Of a stretch of 64,000 nt of DNA, positions 19,262 to 27,094 are shown piece after piece. The notes under the pieces are model-generated. The model was not told the DNA's origin. It did not search any database and worked only from the letters and a program-made list of their open reading frames with translations. How positions within the stretch are numbered: the first letter of the stretch is position 1; each line of letters begins with the position of its first letter. Made by a program: the position numbers and the translations under genes. The DNA is taken from NCBI RefSeq assembly GCF_020687685.1, contig NZ_JAJEWM010000001.1, forward strand, positions 1,364,001 through 1,428,000. Reading direction: 5' to 3'. The DNA is from Tessaracoccus sp. OS52. GTDB taxonomy: Bacteria; Actinomycetota; Actinomycetes; Propionibacteriales; Propionibacteriaceae.

Positions 19262-20325
19262 TGCGGCGTGGCCTCCAGTCGTTCGGCGAGGTCACGCTCC
19301 TGCAGCGCGTCCAGCAAGGGGCCGAGCGCACCCGACAGGACAGCGTCGAGGTTGTGCGCCTTGAACCCGATCCGATGGTCGGCGATCCGGTTCTCGGGGA
19401 AGTTGTAGGTGCGGATCCGCTCCGAGCGGTCGACGGTGCGCACCTGCGACTTGCGGGCCTGGGACGCCTCCGCGGCGGCCTTCTCCTCCGCGAGCGCCGT
19501 GAGCCGGGCCCGCAGCATTCGCATCGCGGAGTCCTTGTTCTGCAACTGTGAGCGTTCGTTCTGGCAGCTGACGACGGTTCCCGTGGGCAGGTGCGTGATG
19601 CGGACGGCGGAATCGGTGGTGTTGACGCCCTGGCCTCCGGGCCCGGAGGCACGGTAGACGTCGATGCGCAGGTCGTCCTCGTTGAGCTCGACTTCGTCGG
19701 CTTCGACGTCCGGCATCACCAGCACCCCCGCCGCGGACGTGTGGATGCGGCCCTGGCTCTCGGTGACCGGCACCCGCTGCACCCGGTGGACACCACCCTC
19801 GAACTTGAGCATGCCGTAGGGGCCGACGCCGTCGGTTGCCGGGCCCTTCACCGCCACGGTCACCGACTTGTAGCCACCCAGGTCAGTCGTCTGTTCGTCG
19901 AGCAGTTCCACCTTCCAGCCGACCTGCTCCGCGTAGCGCGAGTACATCTTCAACAGGTCCCCCGCGAACAGGGCCGACTCGTCCCCACCCTCGCCGGACT
20001 TGATCTCCAGCAGGGCGTCGGCGTCGTCGTTCGGATCCCTGGGCGCCAGCAGCTTCGTGAGGCGGGCGGTGGTGTTCTCAAGGGCGGCGTCGAGTTCGGT
20101 CACCTCTGCGGCGAAGGCCGAATCGATCTCGGCGAGTTCGGCCGCTGCTGCACGATCCCCCGACAGGCGACGGTACTCGTCGAGCGCCTCAACGACGGGC
20201 CGCAGGGCGGCATAGCGCCGCCCCACCCGGCGGGAGCGTGCCGGGTCCGAGTGCAGTTCCGGGTCCGCGAGGTCCTGCTCGAGCCGGTGGTACTCCGCGA
20301 CCAACGGCTGTGCTGATTCGAACAT
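19258..20325 (-). CDS. prfA: Peptide chain release factor 1
   Basis: Recognises UAA and UAG stop codons and triggers peptide release. It has 355 residues, the normal length. The codon-recognition tripeptide region reads [15 protein letters not shown] and the peptidyl-hydrolysis loop is [17 protein letters not shown]. The frame-specific [13 protein letters not shown] helix is also present. It is followed by overlapping prmC and separated from rpmE by a terminator. Confidence 0.97.
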   Translation of the reverse strand: MFESAQPLVAEYHRLEQDLADPELHSDPARSRRVGRRYAALRPVVEALDEYRRLSGDRAAAAELAEIDSAFAAEVTELDAALENTTARLTKLLAPRDPNDDADALLEIKSGEGGDESALFAGDLLKMYSRYAEQVGWKVELLDEQTTDLGGYKSVTVAVKGPATDGVGPYGMLKFEGGVHRVQRVPVTESQGRIHTSAAGVLVMPDVEADEVELNEDDLRIDVYRASGPGGQGVNTTDSAVRITHLPTGTVVSCQNERSQLQNKDSAMRMLRARLTALAEEKAAAEASQARKSQVRTVDRSERIRTYNFPENRIADHRIGFKAHNLDAVLSGALGPLLDALQERDLAERLEATPQ

Positions 20326-20341
20326 GACCCTCCCGGGGATG

Positions 20342-20389
20342 AGAAAACCGGACGCGGGGCGAGCCTGGCGGCCCGTCCTGCGTCCGGTT
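20342..20389 (-). terminator. Intrinsic terminator downstream of rpmE
   Basis: On the minus strand, AACCGGACGC and GCGTCCGGTT pair perfectly (ten bases) around a 24-base loop that can form a further GGGC/GCCC stem, and the 3' arm runs into TTTTCTC. It should end rpmE transcripts and separate rpmE from prfA. Confidence 0.75.
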
Positions 20390-20397
20390 CTGGTTGG

Positions 20398-20604
20398 TTA
20401 CTTCTTGGCGTAGCGCTTCTCGAACCGGGCCACGCGGCCACCGGTGTCGAGGATCTTCTGCTTGCCCGTGTAGAAGGGGTGGCACTCGGCGCAGACGTCG
20501 GCGCTCAGCTTGCCCTTCGGGGACGTGCTGCGGGTGGTGAAGGTGTTCCCGCAGGTGCATGTCACCTGGGTTTCGATGTAATCGGGGTGGATTCCCTGCT
20601 TCAT
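20398..20604 (-). CDS. rpmE: 50S ribosomal protein L31 (zinc-binding form)
   Basis: A 68-residue ribosomal protein. The zinc ribbon cysteines are Cys16, Cys18, Cys38 and Cys41 (VTCTCGNTF and [11 protein letters not shown]), making it the C+ form rather than the zinc-independent paralogue. It has an AAGGAG ribosome-binding site seven bases before the ATG. It is a monocistronic unit between rho and prfA with its own terminator. Confidence 0.97.
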   Translation of the reverse strand: MKQGIHPDYIETQVTCTCGNTFTTRSTSPKGKLSADVCAECHPFYTGKQKILDTGGRVARFEKRYAKK

Positions 20605-20718
20605 GGCTTCTCCTTGGATGTGTTTCCCCGGGTCGCAGCGCTTGGATTGCGCAGGATTGCGTGAACCGGCACAGGGACCTATTCTGCCACCCCGTGCCGA
20701 ATCCTCAAAACCGCCGGC

Positions 20719-22515
20719 TCAGCCGTCCTGTGCGGGCGTCGTCTTCAGGACGCTCACGAGGAACTCGTGGTTGTCGGTGGTCTTGCGCATCCGCGTGAGC
20801 AGCATCTCCAGGGCAGCCTGGTCGTCGAGTCCGGAGAGGGCGCGACGCAGCTTCCAGATGATGTTGAGCTCGTCGCGGCCCATGAGCAGTTCCTCGCGGC
20901 GCGTGCCGGAGCCGTCGACGTCGATCGCCGGGAAGATGCGCTTGTTCGCGAGTTCGCGACGCAGGCGCAGTTCCATGTTGCCGGTGCCCTTGAACTCCTC
21001 GAAGATGACCTCGTCCATCTTCGAGCCGGTCTCGATCAGAGCGGTGGCGAGGATGGTGAGCGAGCCACCGTCCTCGATGTTGCGGGCGGCTCCGAAGAAC
21101 TTCTTCGGCGGGTAGAGGGCCGCGGAATCGACACCGCCGGAGAGGATGCGGCCGGAGGCCGGGGCGGCGAGGTTGTAGGCACGGCCCAGACGGGTGATGC
21201 CGTCGAGGAGGACGACGACGTCGTGCCCGAGCTCGACCAGTCGCTTGGCGCGCTCGATGGCCAGTTCCGCCACCACCGTGTGGTCCTCGGCGGGACGGTC
21301 GAAGGTGGAGGCGATGACCTCGCCGGAGACGCTGCGCTGGAAGTCGGTGACCTCCTCGGGCCGCTCGTCGACCAGGACCACCATCAGGTGGACCTCGGGG
21401 TTGTTGGCAGCGATCGCGTTGGCGATGGCCTGCATGACCATCGTCTTGCCGGCCTTCGGCGGGGACACGATCAGGCCGCGCTGGCCCTTGCCGATGGGTG
21501 AGACCAGGTCGATCACCCGACCGGTCAGGTTCGTGCTGGCGGTCTCCAGCTTCAGCCGGGTCTGCGGGTACAGGGGCGTGAGCTTGGAGAACTCGGGCCG
21601 GTTCCTGGCCTTCTCGGGATCGTCGCCGTTGATGGAGTCGATCCGGACGAGCGGGTTGTACTTCTCCTTGCGCTCGCCCTCCTTTGTGGTCTTGATGGCG
21701 CCCGCGATGACGTCGCCGCGGCGCAGGCCGTACCTGCGGACGGTGGACATGGGCAGGTAGGCGTCGTTCGGGCCGGGGAGGTAGCCGGTGGTGCGGACGA
21801 AGGCGTAGTTGTCGAGAATGTCGACGATGCCCGAGGTGTTGGCGAGGACGTCGTCCTCGCTGACCGTGGGCTCGCTCTCGTAGCGGTCCATGCCCTGGTT
21901 GCCGCGTCCGGCGGGGCGCCGGTTCTGGCGGTCACGCGTGCGACGCCGACGGCCTCTGCGGCCGCCCTGGTTGTCGTCGTCGTCGTAGCGGTTCTGGTTG
22001 CCCCCGCCGCCGCCGTTGGGCTGCGGCTCGGGCATTGCCACCTTGGGTTGCGGGGCCTGGCCGAGGGCGGCGGCGAGCCGCTCCCCCACCTCGTCGTTGA
22101 CGCGTTCCTGGACTACCGGATCCCGGTCACGGCCACGGCGACGACGGCTGCCGCGGCTCTCGCCGGCGCCGGCGGCTGCACCGTCGGTCTCCACCTTGGT
22201 GGCGGGCTGCTCGGCCGGTTCGCGTTGCGCCCTCTGGACGCTCGGTTCGGACTGCTGCGGCGCGGCGACGGCGAGCGCGGGCTGCGCCTCGGCCACGGCC
22301 GGATCGGTCGCCTGCCGCTGGGCACCGCGGCGCGTGTTCCGAGTGCGAGGAGCGGGATCTGCCGCAGCGGCGGCCGGAGTGGAGCCGGCAGCGGTGATGG
22401 CGGCCACGAGGTCACCCTTCCGCATGCCGGAGGTGCCGCGCAGTCCCATGCCTGCGGCGATGGACTTGAGTTCGGCCAGCTTCTTGCCAGCCAACGTGGT
22501 GCCGGATTCGGTCAC
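20719..22515 (-). CDS. rho: Transcription termination factor Rho
   Basis: RNA-dependent ATPase/translocase ending transcription at rut sites. It has 598 residues against about 420 in E. coli. The N-terminus has the Rho N-terminal helix bundle (LAELKSIAAGMGLRGTSGMRKGDLVAAI), followed by a ~170-residue Ala/Arg/Gly/Asn-rich insertion (with GGRRGRRRRTRDRQNRR) typical of Actinomycetota. Then come the cold-shock-like RNA-binding domain (DILDNYAFVRTTGYLPGPNDAYL) and the ATPase core with SPPKAGKT (Walker A) and VVLVDERPEEVTDF. GTG start with GGAAGG upstream. A 130-200 base leader precedes it. Confidence 0.97.
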   Translation of the reverse strand: MTESGTTLAGKKLAELKSIAAGMGLRGTSGMRKGDLVAAITAAGSTPAAAAADPAPRTRNTRRGAQRQATDPAVAEAQPALAVAAPQQSEPSVQRAQREPAEQPATKVETDGAAAGAGESRGSRRRRGRDRDPVVQERVNDEVGERLAAALGQAPQPKVAMPEPQPNGGGGGNQNRYDDDDNQGGRRGRRRRTRDRQNRRPAGRGNQGMDRYESEPTVSEDDVLANTSGIVDILDNYAFVRTTGYLPGPNDAYLPMSTVRRYGLRRGDVIAGAIKTTKEGERKEKYNPLVRIDSINGDDPEKARNRPEFSKLTPLYPQTRLKLETASTNLTGRVIDLVSPIGKGQRGLIVSPPKAGKTMVMQAIANAIAANNPEVHLMVVLVDERPEEVTDFQRSVSGEVIASTFDRPAEDHTVVAELAIERAKRLVELGHDVVVLLDGITRLGRAYNLAAPASGRILSGGVDSAALYPPKKFFGAARNIEDGGSLTILATALIETGSKMDEVIFEEFKGTGNMELRLRRELANKRIFPAIDVDGSGTRREELLMGRDELNIIWKLRRALSGLDDQAALEMLLTRMRKTTDNHEFLVSVLKTTPAQDG

Positions 22516-22657
22516 GGATTTCCTTCCAAGGATTCACCGGAGACAGGCCCAGAAGAAGAAAGGGGGGTCAACCGGAAAGTCAGAATCAGTTTCCACTCGG
22601 CGCTACGCAGGCAGCATTGAAAGCCACTGGGCGCCAACTGTGTGGATTGACTTCACA
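22516..22657 (-). promoter_or_regulatory. Long 5' leader of rho with a pyrimidine-rich tract
   Basis: The leader from the proposed promoter to the GTG is about 135 bases. On the transcribed strand it contains an uninterrupted C/T-rich, G-poor run (complement of 22550-22568) resembling a Rho utilisation site. Rho is known to autoregulate through its leader in several bacteria; that it does so here is an inference. Confidence 0.4.
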
Positions 22658-22687
22658 AGGCTAGCACCGAGGCGTCGGCATATCCAA
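22658..22687 (-). promoter_or_regulatory. Candidate rho promoter
   Basis: Reading on the minus strand, TTGGAT is followed by 18 bases and TAGCCT, which resembles a housekeeping sigma promoter. It lies within the thrB-rho intergenic space, so rho need not depend on read-through from the amino-acid genes. Confidence 0.4.
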
Positions 22688-22713
22688 GCGTGACGGGGCG
22701 AGGGGGCTCCGCG

Positions 22714-23610
22714 TCAGGCGAGCGCCGTGAGTTCGACGCCCGAACCAAGTGCCGGGGCGCTGCGTTCGAAGCCCGTCGCCTCCAGCTGGTCGCCTCGGCT
22801 GAGCTGCTCCTGGGTCCCGATCGCGAACACCGTCGGGCCCGCACCCGAGATCGCGGCCGGCACGCCCAGCGCCCTCAGTTCCAGCACCAGGTCGTAGGAC
22901 GGTCGCATCAGCTCCGAGCGGTAGTACTGGTGCAGCCTGTCGGAGGTGGCTGCGAGCAGCAGGTCCGGCCGACGCTCGAGGGCCAGCGGCAGGGCCGCAG
23001 CCGCGATGGCCTGGGCGACGGCATCCGAGCGCGGCACCAGTTCCGGCAGGACGGAGCGGGCACCCGCCGTCGGTACCTCGAAGCTGGGAATCCAGATCCG
23101 GGTCCCGATGCTCGGCGGAACCCGCAGGCGGATCAGTTCCACGTCGTCGGAATCGGTGAACCAACCGAGGATGGCACCGCCCCAGACGGCGGCACCGGCA
23201 TTGTCGGGGTGGCCCTCGGCGCGGCCGGACAGGCGGGTCAGCTCCTCCCTGTCCAGTTCCTCGTCGGGGTGGGCGAGGCCCCAGGCCAGCGCCAGCCCGG
23301 CGACGATGGCGGAGGCCGACGACCCGAGGCCGCGGGAGTGCGGGATCCGGTTGCGGCAGCGCAGCACCATGCCCCGGCGCGTGCCACCCCACTCGGCCAG
23401 GCCCGCCAGCAAGGAGCGGACCACCAGGTGGGACTCGTCCAGGGGGACTCCCCCGGCGCCCTCACCCTCGACCTCGACCCGCAGCGAATCGGATTCGTCC
23501 AGCAATTCGAGTTCCAGTTCGTCGTGGAGGTCCAGTGCGATTCCGACGCAGTCGAAGCCGGAACCCAGGTTCGCCGTGGTGGCCGGGACCCGGACGCGCA
23601 GTCGGGCCAC
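22714..23610 (-). CDS. thrB: Homoserine kinase
   Basis: Phosphorylates homoserine in threonine biosynthesis. It is a 298-residue GHMP-family kinase with the N-terminal VRVPATTANLGSGFDCVGIAL, the ATP-binding PHSRGLGSSASAIVAGLAL and the C-terminal AAISGAGPTVFAIG. The GTG start immediately follows the hom stop codon (TGAGTG), so the two genes are translationally coupled. Threonine synthase is absent between them, unlike in the hom-thrC-thrB order of many actinobacteria. Confidence 0.95.
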   Translation of the reverse strand: MARLRVRVPATTANLGSGFDCVGIALDLHDELELELLDESDSLRVEVEGEGAGGVPLDESHLVVRSLLAGLAEWGGTRRGMVLRCRNRIPHSRGLGSSASAIVAGLALAWGLAHPDEELDREELTRLSGRAEGHPDNAGAAVWGGAILGWFTDSDDVELIRLRVPPSIGTRIWIPSFEVPTAGARSVLPELVPRSDAVAQAIAAAALPLALERRPDLLLAATSDRLHQYYRSELMRPSYDLVLELRALGVPAAISGAGPTVFAIGTQEQLSRGDQLEATGFERSAPALGSGVELTALA

Positions 23611-24927
23611 TCAGCTGCCCTCGACGCGCATGTAGTCCACACCGGCCCCGACGAAGGACGCCTGGGCCAGCTCCGCGAGGACCGCTGCCAGGTTGGTCTC
23701 GCTGGCCTCGTGCGTCATCACCCCGAGTCGGGCGGCGAAACCGTCCTGCCGGGCTAGGCCCTCAAGGTAGGACTGCTGCACCGTCTGCAGCGACACGGCG
23801 TGGCGCGCGAAGACCGTGGCGCACGCCGCCAGCACCCCTGGGCGGTCCTCGACGTCGAAGGCGATGTAGTAGCGGGCGGTGGCGTCCCCGATGGGCGCGA
23901 TGTCGCGCTTCATGTAGCCGGTCTGGACATGTGCCGCACTGCCGCGCAGCCGGTTCCGGGCCGCGGTCACGACGTCGCCCATCACGGCACTCGCGGTGGG
24001 GGCGCCACCTGCCCCCTGGCCGAGGAACATCAGCTGGCCGGCGTCGCGGGAGTCCACGAAGATCGCGTTGAACGCGCCTGAGACGGAGGCGAGCGGATGG
24101 GTCTTGGGGACCATCGTCGGGTGCACCTTCACGATCACGCGCGGATGCTCGTCGCTGGTCAGCTTGGTGATCGCGAGGAGTTTGACCACGCACCCCATCG
24201 CGTCGGCGGCGGCGATGTCCTCCGGTGTGACCGAGGTGATTCCCTCGCAGAAAACGTCACTCATGCGCACGTCGGTGTGGAAGGCCAGCCCGGCAAGGAT
24301 GGCGGCCTTGGCAGCCGCGTCATGGCCCTCCACGTCGGCGGTCGGGTCAGCCTCCGCGAAGCCGAGTTCCTGGGCCTGCCGGAGCGCCTCGTCGAACGAG
24401 AGCCCCGCAGTGGTCATCTTGTCCAGGATGTAGTTCGTCGTTCCGTTGACGATGCCCATCACGGCGCGGATCTCGTCCCCGACGAGCGACTCCCGCAGGG
24501 GGCGGATGATCGGGATCGCGCCGGCGACGGCGGCCTCGTAGTAGAGGTCCACCTCGTTGTCGTTCGCGGCGCGGGAGAGCCTGGCCATGTCGACAGCCAG
24601 CAGGGCCTTGTTGGCCGTGATCACCGAGGCGCCGTGCTCCATGGCCGCCAGCACCAGACTGCGGGCGGGCTCGATCCCGCCGATGACCTCGATCACGAGG
24701 TCGATGTCCCCGCGGGTCACCAGCGCCATCGAGTCGGTGGTGAACAGTTCGGGACGGATACCGGGGCGTTCCAGCCCCTCTCGCCGCACCCCGATGCCCA
24801 CGAGCTCCAGCCGTCGGCCGATCCTGGACTCGAGCGTGTCCCCCTCCGCCAGCAGGACCCTCGCCACCTGGGATCCGACGACGCCCGCCCCCAGCAGCGC
24901 CACCTTCAGTGGTCGGTTCTTGGCCAT
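23611..24927 (-). CDS. hom: Homoserine dehydrogenase
   Basis: Reduces aspartate semialdehyde to homoserine, the branch point to threonine and methionine. It has 438 residues: a Rossmann domain (VALLGAGVVGSQVARVL), a catalytic/dimerisation region (AVMGIVNGTTNYIL, GFAEADPTADVEGHDAAAKA) and a C-terminal ACT domain (DRPGVLAACATVFARHAVSLQTV) for threonine feedback. The ATG at 24927 has GGGGAG six bases upstream, and the lysA stop is three bases away. A longer upstream frame lies inside lysA in another reading frame and is not coding. Confidence 0.96.
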   Translation of the reverse strand: MAKNRPLKVALLGAGVVGSQVARVLLAEGDTLESRIGRRLELVGIGVRREGLERPGIRPELFTTDSMALVTRGDIDLVIEVIGGIEPARSLVLAAMEHGASVITANKALLAVDMARLSRAANDNEVDLYYEAAVAGAIPIIRPLRESLVGDEIRAVMGIVNGTTNYILDKMTTAGLSFDEALRQAQELGFAEADPTADVEGHDAAAKAAILAGLAFHTDVRMSDVFCEGITSVTPEDIAAADAMGCVVKLLAITKLTSDEHPRVIVKVHPTMVPKTHPLASVSGAFNAIFVDSRDAGQLMFLGQGAGGAPTASAVMGDVVTAARNRLRGSAAHVQTGYMKRDIAPIGDATARYYIAFDVEDRPGVLAACATVFARHAVSLQTVQQSYLEGLARQDGFAARLGVMTHEASETNLAAVLAELAQASFVGAGVDYMRVEGS

Positions 24928-24929
24928 GT

Positions 24930-26333
24930 TCACTCCCCTACGTCGAGTCGCATCAGGTCGTCCAGGGTCTCCCGGCGCAGCATGGTCGCGACCTCGCCGT
25001 CGCGCACACCAAGCAGTGGCGGCTTCGGCACCTGGTTGTAGTTGCTGGCCATCGAGCGCGCGTAGGCCCCGGAGGCGGGCACCGCGATCAGGTCTCCGGG
25101 CGCGATGTCGCGGGGCAGGAACACGTAGCGGATCAGGATGTCGCCTCCCTCGCAGTGCTTGCCCACCACGCGGCAGAGGACCGGGTCCGCCTCCGAGGTC
25201 CGGTTGGCCAGCACGCAGGAGTACTCGGCGGCGTAGAGCGCCGGGCGGATGTTGTCGCTCATGCCGCCGTCGACGGAGACGTAGACCCTTGCCTTGTTGC
25301 TCTCGATGTCGACGACCTTCACGGTCCCCACCTCGTAGAGGGCCACGCCGGCGGGGCCGCAGATGGCTCGGCCCGGCTCGATCGACAACCTCGGGCGCCC
25401 CATCCCCAGAGCGCGGCACTCGTGGTCGACCAGTTCATCGAAGGCAGCGCCCAGTTCCGGGGTGGCCATGGGAGTGTCGGCCGGCGTGTAGGCGATCCCG
25501 AAGCCGCCTCCGAGGTCGAGTTCAGGCAGTTCGGCGCCCGTCGCGGTGCGGAACTGGTGGGCCAGTTTGAGGGTGCGCCGGATGGCGACCTCGAATCCGG
25601 CGGTCTCGAAGATCTGGGAACCGATGTGGCTGTGGATGCCGAGAAGGTCGATGACGGCGGACGTGTGGCACCGGACCAGACCGGTGAGCGCCTGTCCACT
25701 CGTGATGGACAGGCCGAACTTCTGGTCTTCGTGCGCGGTGGCGATGTACTCGTGGGTGTGCGCCTCGACACCGGTGGTCACCCGCACCATGACCCTGGCA
25801 CGGACGTCCAGCTCACTGCAGAGCGACTCGATCCGGTCGATCTCGTCGAAGGAGTCGACGATGATGCGCCCCACCCCCTGTTCGAGGGCGAATCGCAGTT
25901 CGGGGACCGACTTGTTGTTGCCGTGGAAGCCCAGCCGCGCAGCGGGCATTCCGCCGGCCAGGGCGATGCGCATCTCGCCCATCGTCGTCACGTCCAGCCC
26001 CAGGCCCTCCTCGAAGACCCAGCGGGCGACGGTGCGGGTCAGGAGCGCCTTGCCCGCGTAGAACACGTCCCATCCCGGGAAGCTCTCCCTGAAGGCCGCG
26101 GCTCGCGCCCGGAAGTCCGCCTCGTCGATGAGGTAGGTGGGCGTCGAGTGGTCGCGGGCCACGTCGACGAGCGAGACGCCACCGACCACCACGGCGCCGG
26201 AGCCGTCCCGGCTGGCACCTGTCGGCCAGAGCTTCGGGTCCAGCGCGTTCAGGTCCGCGGGCACGTCCAGCCACTGCGGACCCGCCTGGGCGACGTCCGC
26301 ATGGATGGATCCGGCGATGTGGGTGTGGGTCAT
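24930..26333 (-). CDS. lysA: Diaminopimelate decarboxylase
   Basis: PLP enzyme converting meso-diaminopimelate to lysine. It has about 467 residues of the alanine-racemase fold type. The PLP lysine is in FYAGKALLTR, the phosphate-binding glycines are in LDLGGGFGIAYTP, and VGKHCEGGDILI carries the C-terminal active-site cysteine region. The ATG at 26333 is preferred over a TTG three codons upstream. It is the first gene of the lysA-hom-thrB run. Confidence 0.95.
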   Translation of the reverse strand: MTHTHIAGSIHADVAQAGPQWLDVPADLNALDPKLWPTGASRDGSGAVVVGGVSLVDVARDHSTPTYLIDEADFRARAAAFRESFPGWDVFYAGKALLTRTVARWVFEEGLGLDVTTMGEMRIALAGGMPAARLGFHGNNKSVPELRFALEQGVGRIIVDSFDEIDRIESLCSELDVRARVMVRVTTGVEAHTHEYIATAHEDQKFGLSITSGQALTGLVRCHTSAVIDLLGIHSHIGSQIFETAGFEVAIRRTLKLAHQFRTATGAELPELDLGGGFGIAYTPADTPMATPELGAAFDELVDHECRALGMGRPRLSIEPGRAICGPAGVALYEVGTVKVVDIESNKARVYVSVDGGMSDNIRPALYAAEYSCVLANRTSEADPVLCRVVGKHCEGGDILIRYVFLPRDIAPGDLIAVPASGAYARSMASNYNQVPKPPLLGVRDGEVATMLRRETLDDLMRLDVGE

Positions 26334-26379
26334 GGTCTCCAAGCCTGCCAGATCACGCGGCCCGCCCGCGAAGCCGCTC

Positions 26380-26883
26380 TCATGAACGCGCCGTCACGAC
26401 GATCGCCTCGTGGCCCCGCAGGACGAGGTCCGCAGGCGAACTGACCGGTTCCCCGTCGGCCAGCACGCTCAGCCCGGTGCAGTGGGAGGCCAGGCAGTCG
26501 TCGTCGAAGGCGACGCCCCAGAGGGTGAAGAACTGCCCAAGGGTGACGATACGGTTGCCGTCGCCCTCCAGCCAGACGTCCCCGGAGTCGTCGTGGGTGT
26601 GCACGGGAGCCTGCACCGCCCGCAGGCGGTCCACCCCGATGTGGGCCGGAACCGCAACCTCTTCGCCGTCGACCACCACCCGCAGCGCGACGATGAAGGG
26701 GTCGCTGTCGGTGTCGAGCGGCTGTTCAGCCAGGCCTGCCGCACGGATGTGGGACACGGCGTCCCGGGGCGCTTCCGACGGCACGGCACCGGTGCTGAGC
26801 ACCGCCGGCGCCGGCTCCGGCCTCGCCACGCAACCGGTCAGGAGCACCGTCAGGAGCAACACCACAGACCTGAACCTTCGCAC
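26380..26883 (-). CDS. Putative lipoprotein of unknown function upstream of lysA
   Basis: About 167 residues. A basic start (MRRFRS) and hydrophobic stretch end in the lipobox VLLTGC, so it is predicted to be anchored outside the membrane. The mature part has VVVDGEEVAVPAHIGVD, then VHTHDDSGDVWLEGD and TLGQFFTLWGVAFDDDCLASHC. The HTHDDSG/TLGQFF pattern occurs in other exported actinobacterial proteins, but I know no function for it. Several GTG starts (26883, 26892, and a TTG at 26916) are possible. Confidence 0.65.
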   Translation of the reverse strand: MRRFRSVVLLLTVLLTGCVARPEPAPAVLSTGAVPSEAPRDAVSHIRAAGLAEQPLDTDSDPFIVALRVVVDGEEVAVPAHIGVDRLRAVQAPVHTHDDSGDVWLEGDGNRIVTLGQFFTLWGVAFDDDCLASHCTGLSVLADGEPVSSPADLVLRGHEAIVVTARS

Positions 26884-26983
26884 GCTCCTCACGGTAGTGG
26901 ATGCACGCGGGAGCAAGGGTGGTCGGGAGGCGGGGTGATTGTTTGCTAACCTGTGCTGGTCGCCGTGGCGACGAGGCCCGAGG

Positions 26984-27055
26984 GCCCCCGTAGCTCAGGG
27001 GATAGAGCACCGCCCTCCGGAGGCGGGAGCCGAGGTTCGAATCCTCGCGGGGGCG
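26984..27055 (+). tRNA. tRNA-Arg, anticodon CCG
   Basis: A 72-base cloverleaf. Acceptor stem GCCCCCG pairs with CGGGGGC, D-arm GCTC/GAGC, anticodon stem CCGCC/GGCGG with loop CTCCGGA (anticodon CCG), and T-arm CGAGG/CCTCG with loop TTCGAAT. CCA is not encoded. It reads CGG codons. Confidence 0.95.
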
Positions 27056-27094
27056 CTGCACCAGTGCATCGGTTGGACCAGTGAAGGGGAACCC

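Noticed and set aside
24928..25419. Upstream extension of homoserine dehydrogenase into lysA
   Set aside because: It reads lysA out of frame. ATG 24927 has a ribosome-binding site and starts the Rossmann motif region.
23611..26379. Searched for a lysine or threonine riboswitch, T-box or attenuator at the lysA-hom-thrB genes
   Set aside because: The gap upstream of lysA is only about 46 bases and hom-thrB has none, so no leader RNA fits.
26884..26983. tRNA-Arg locus considered as an integration site
   Set aside because: No duplicated tRNA 3' end, integrase or foreign genes are next to it.
26939..27094. Upstream extension of the GT87-type membrane protein
   Set aside because: The extension runs through the tRNA-Arg gene. 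The GTG at 27095 has a good ribosome-binding site.
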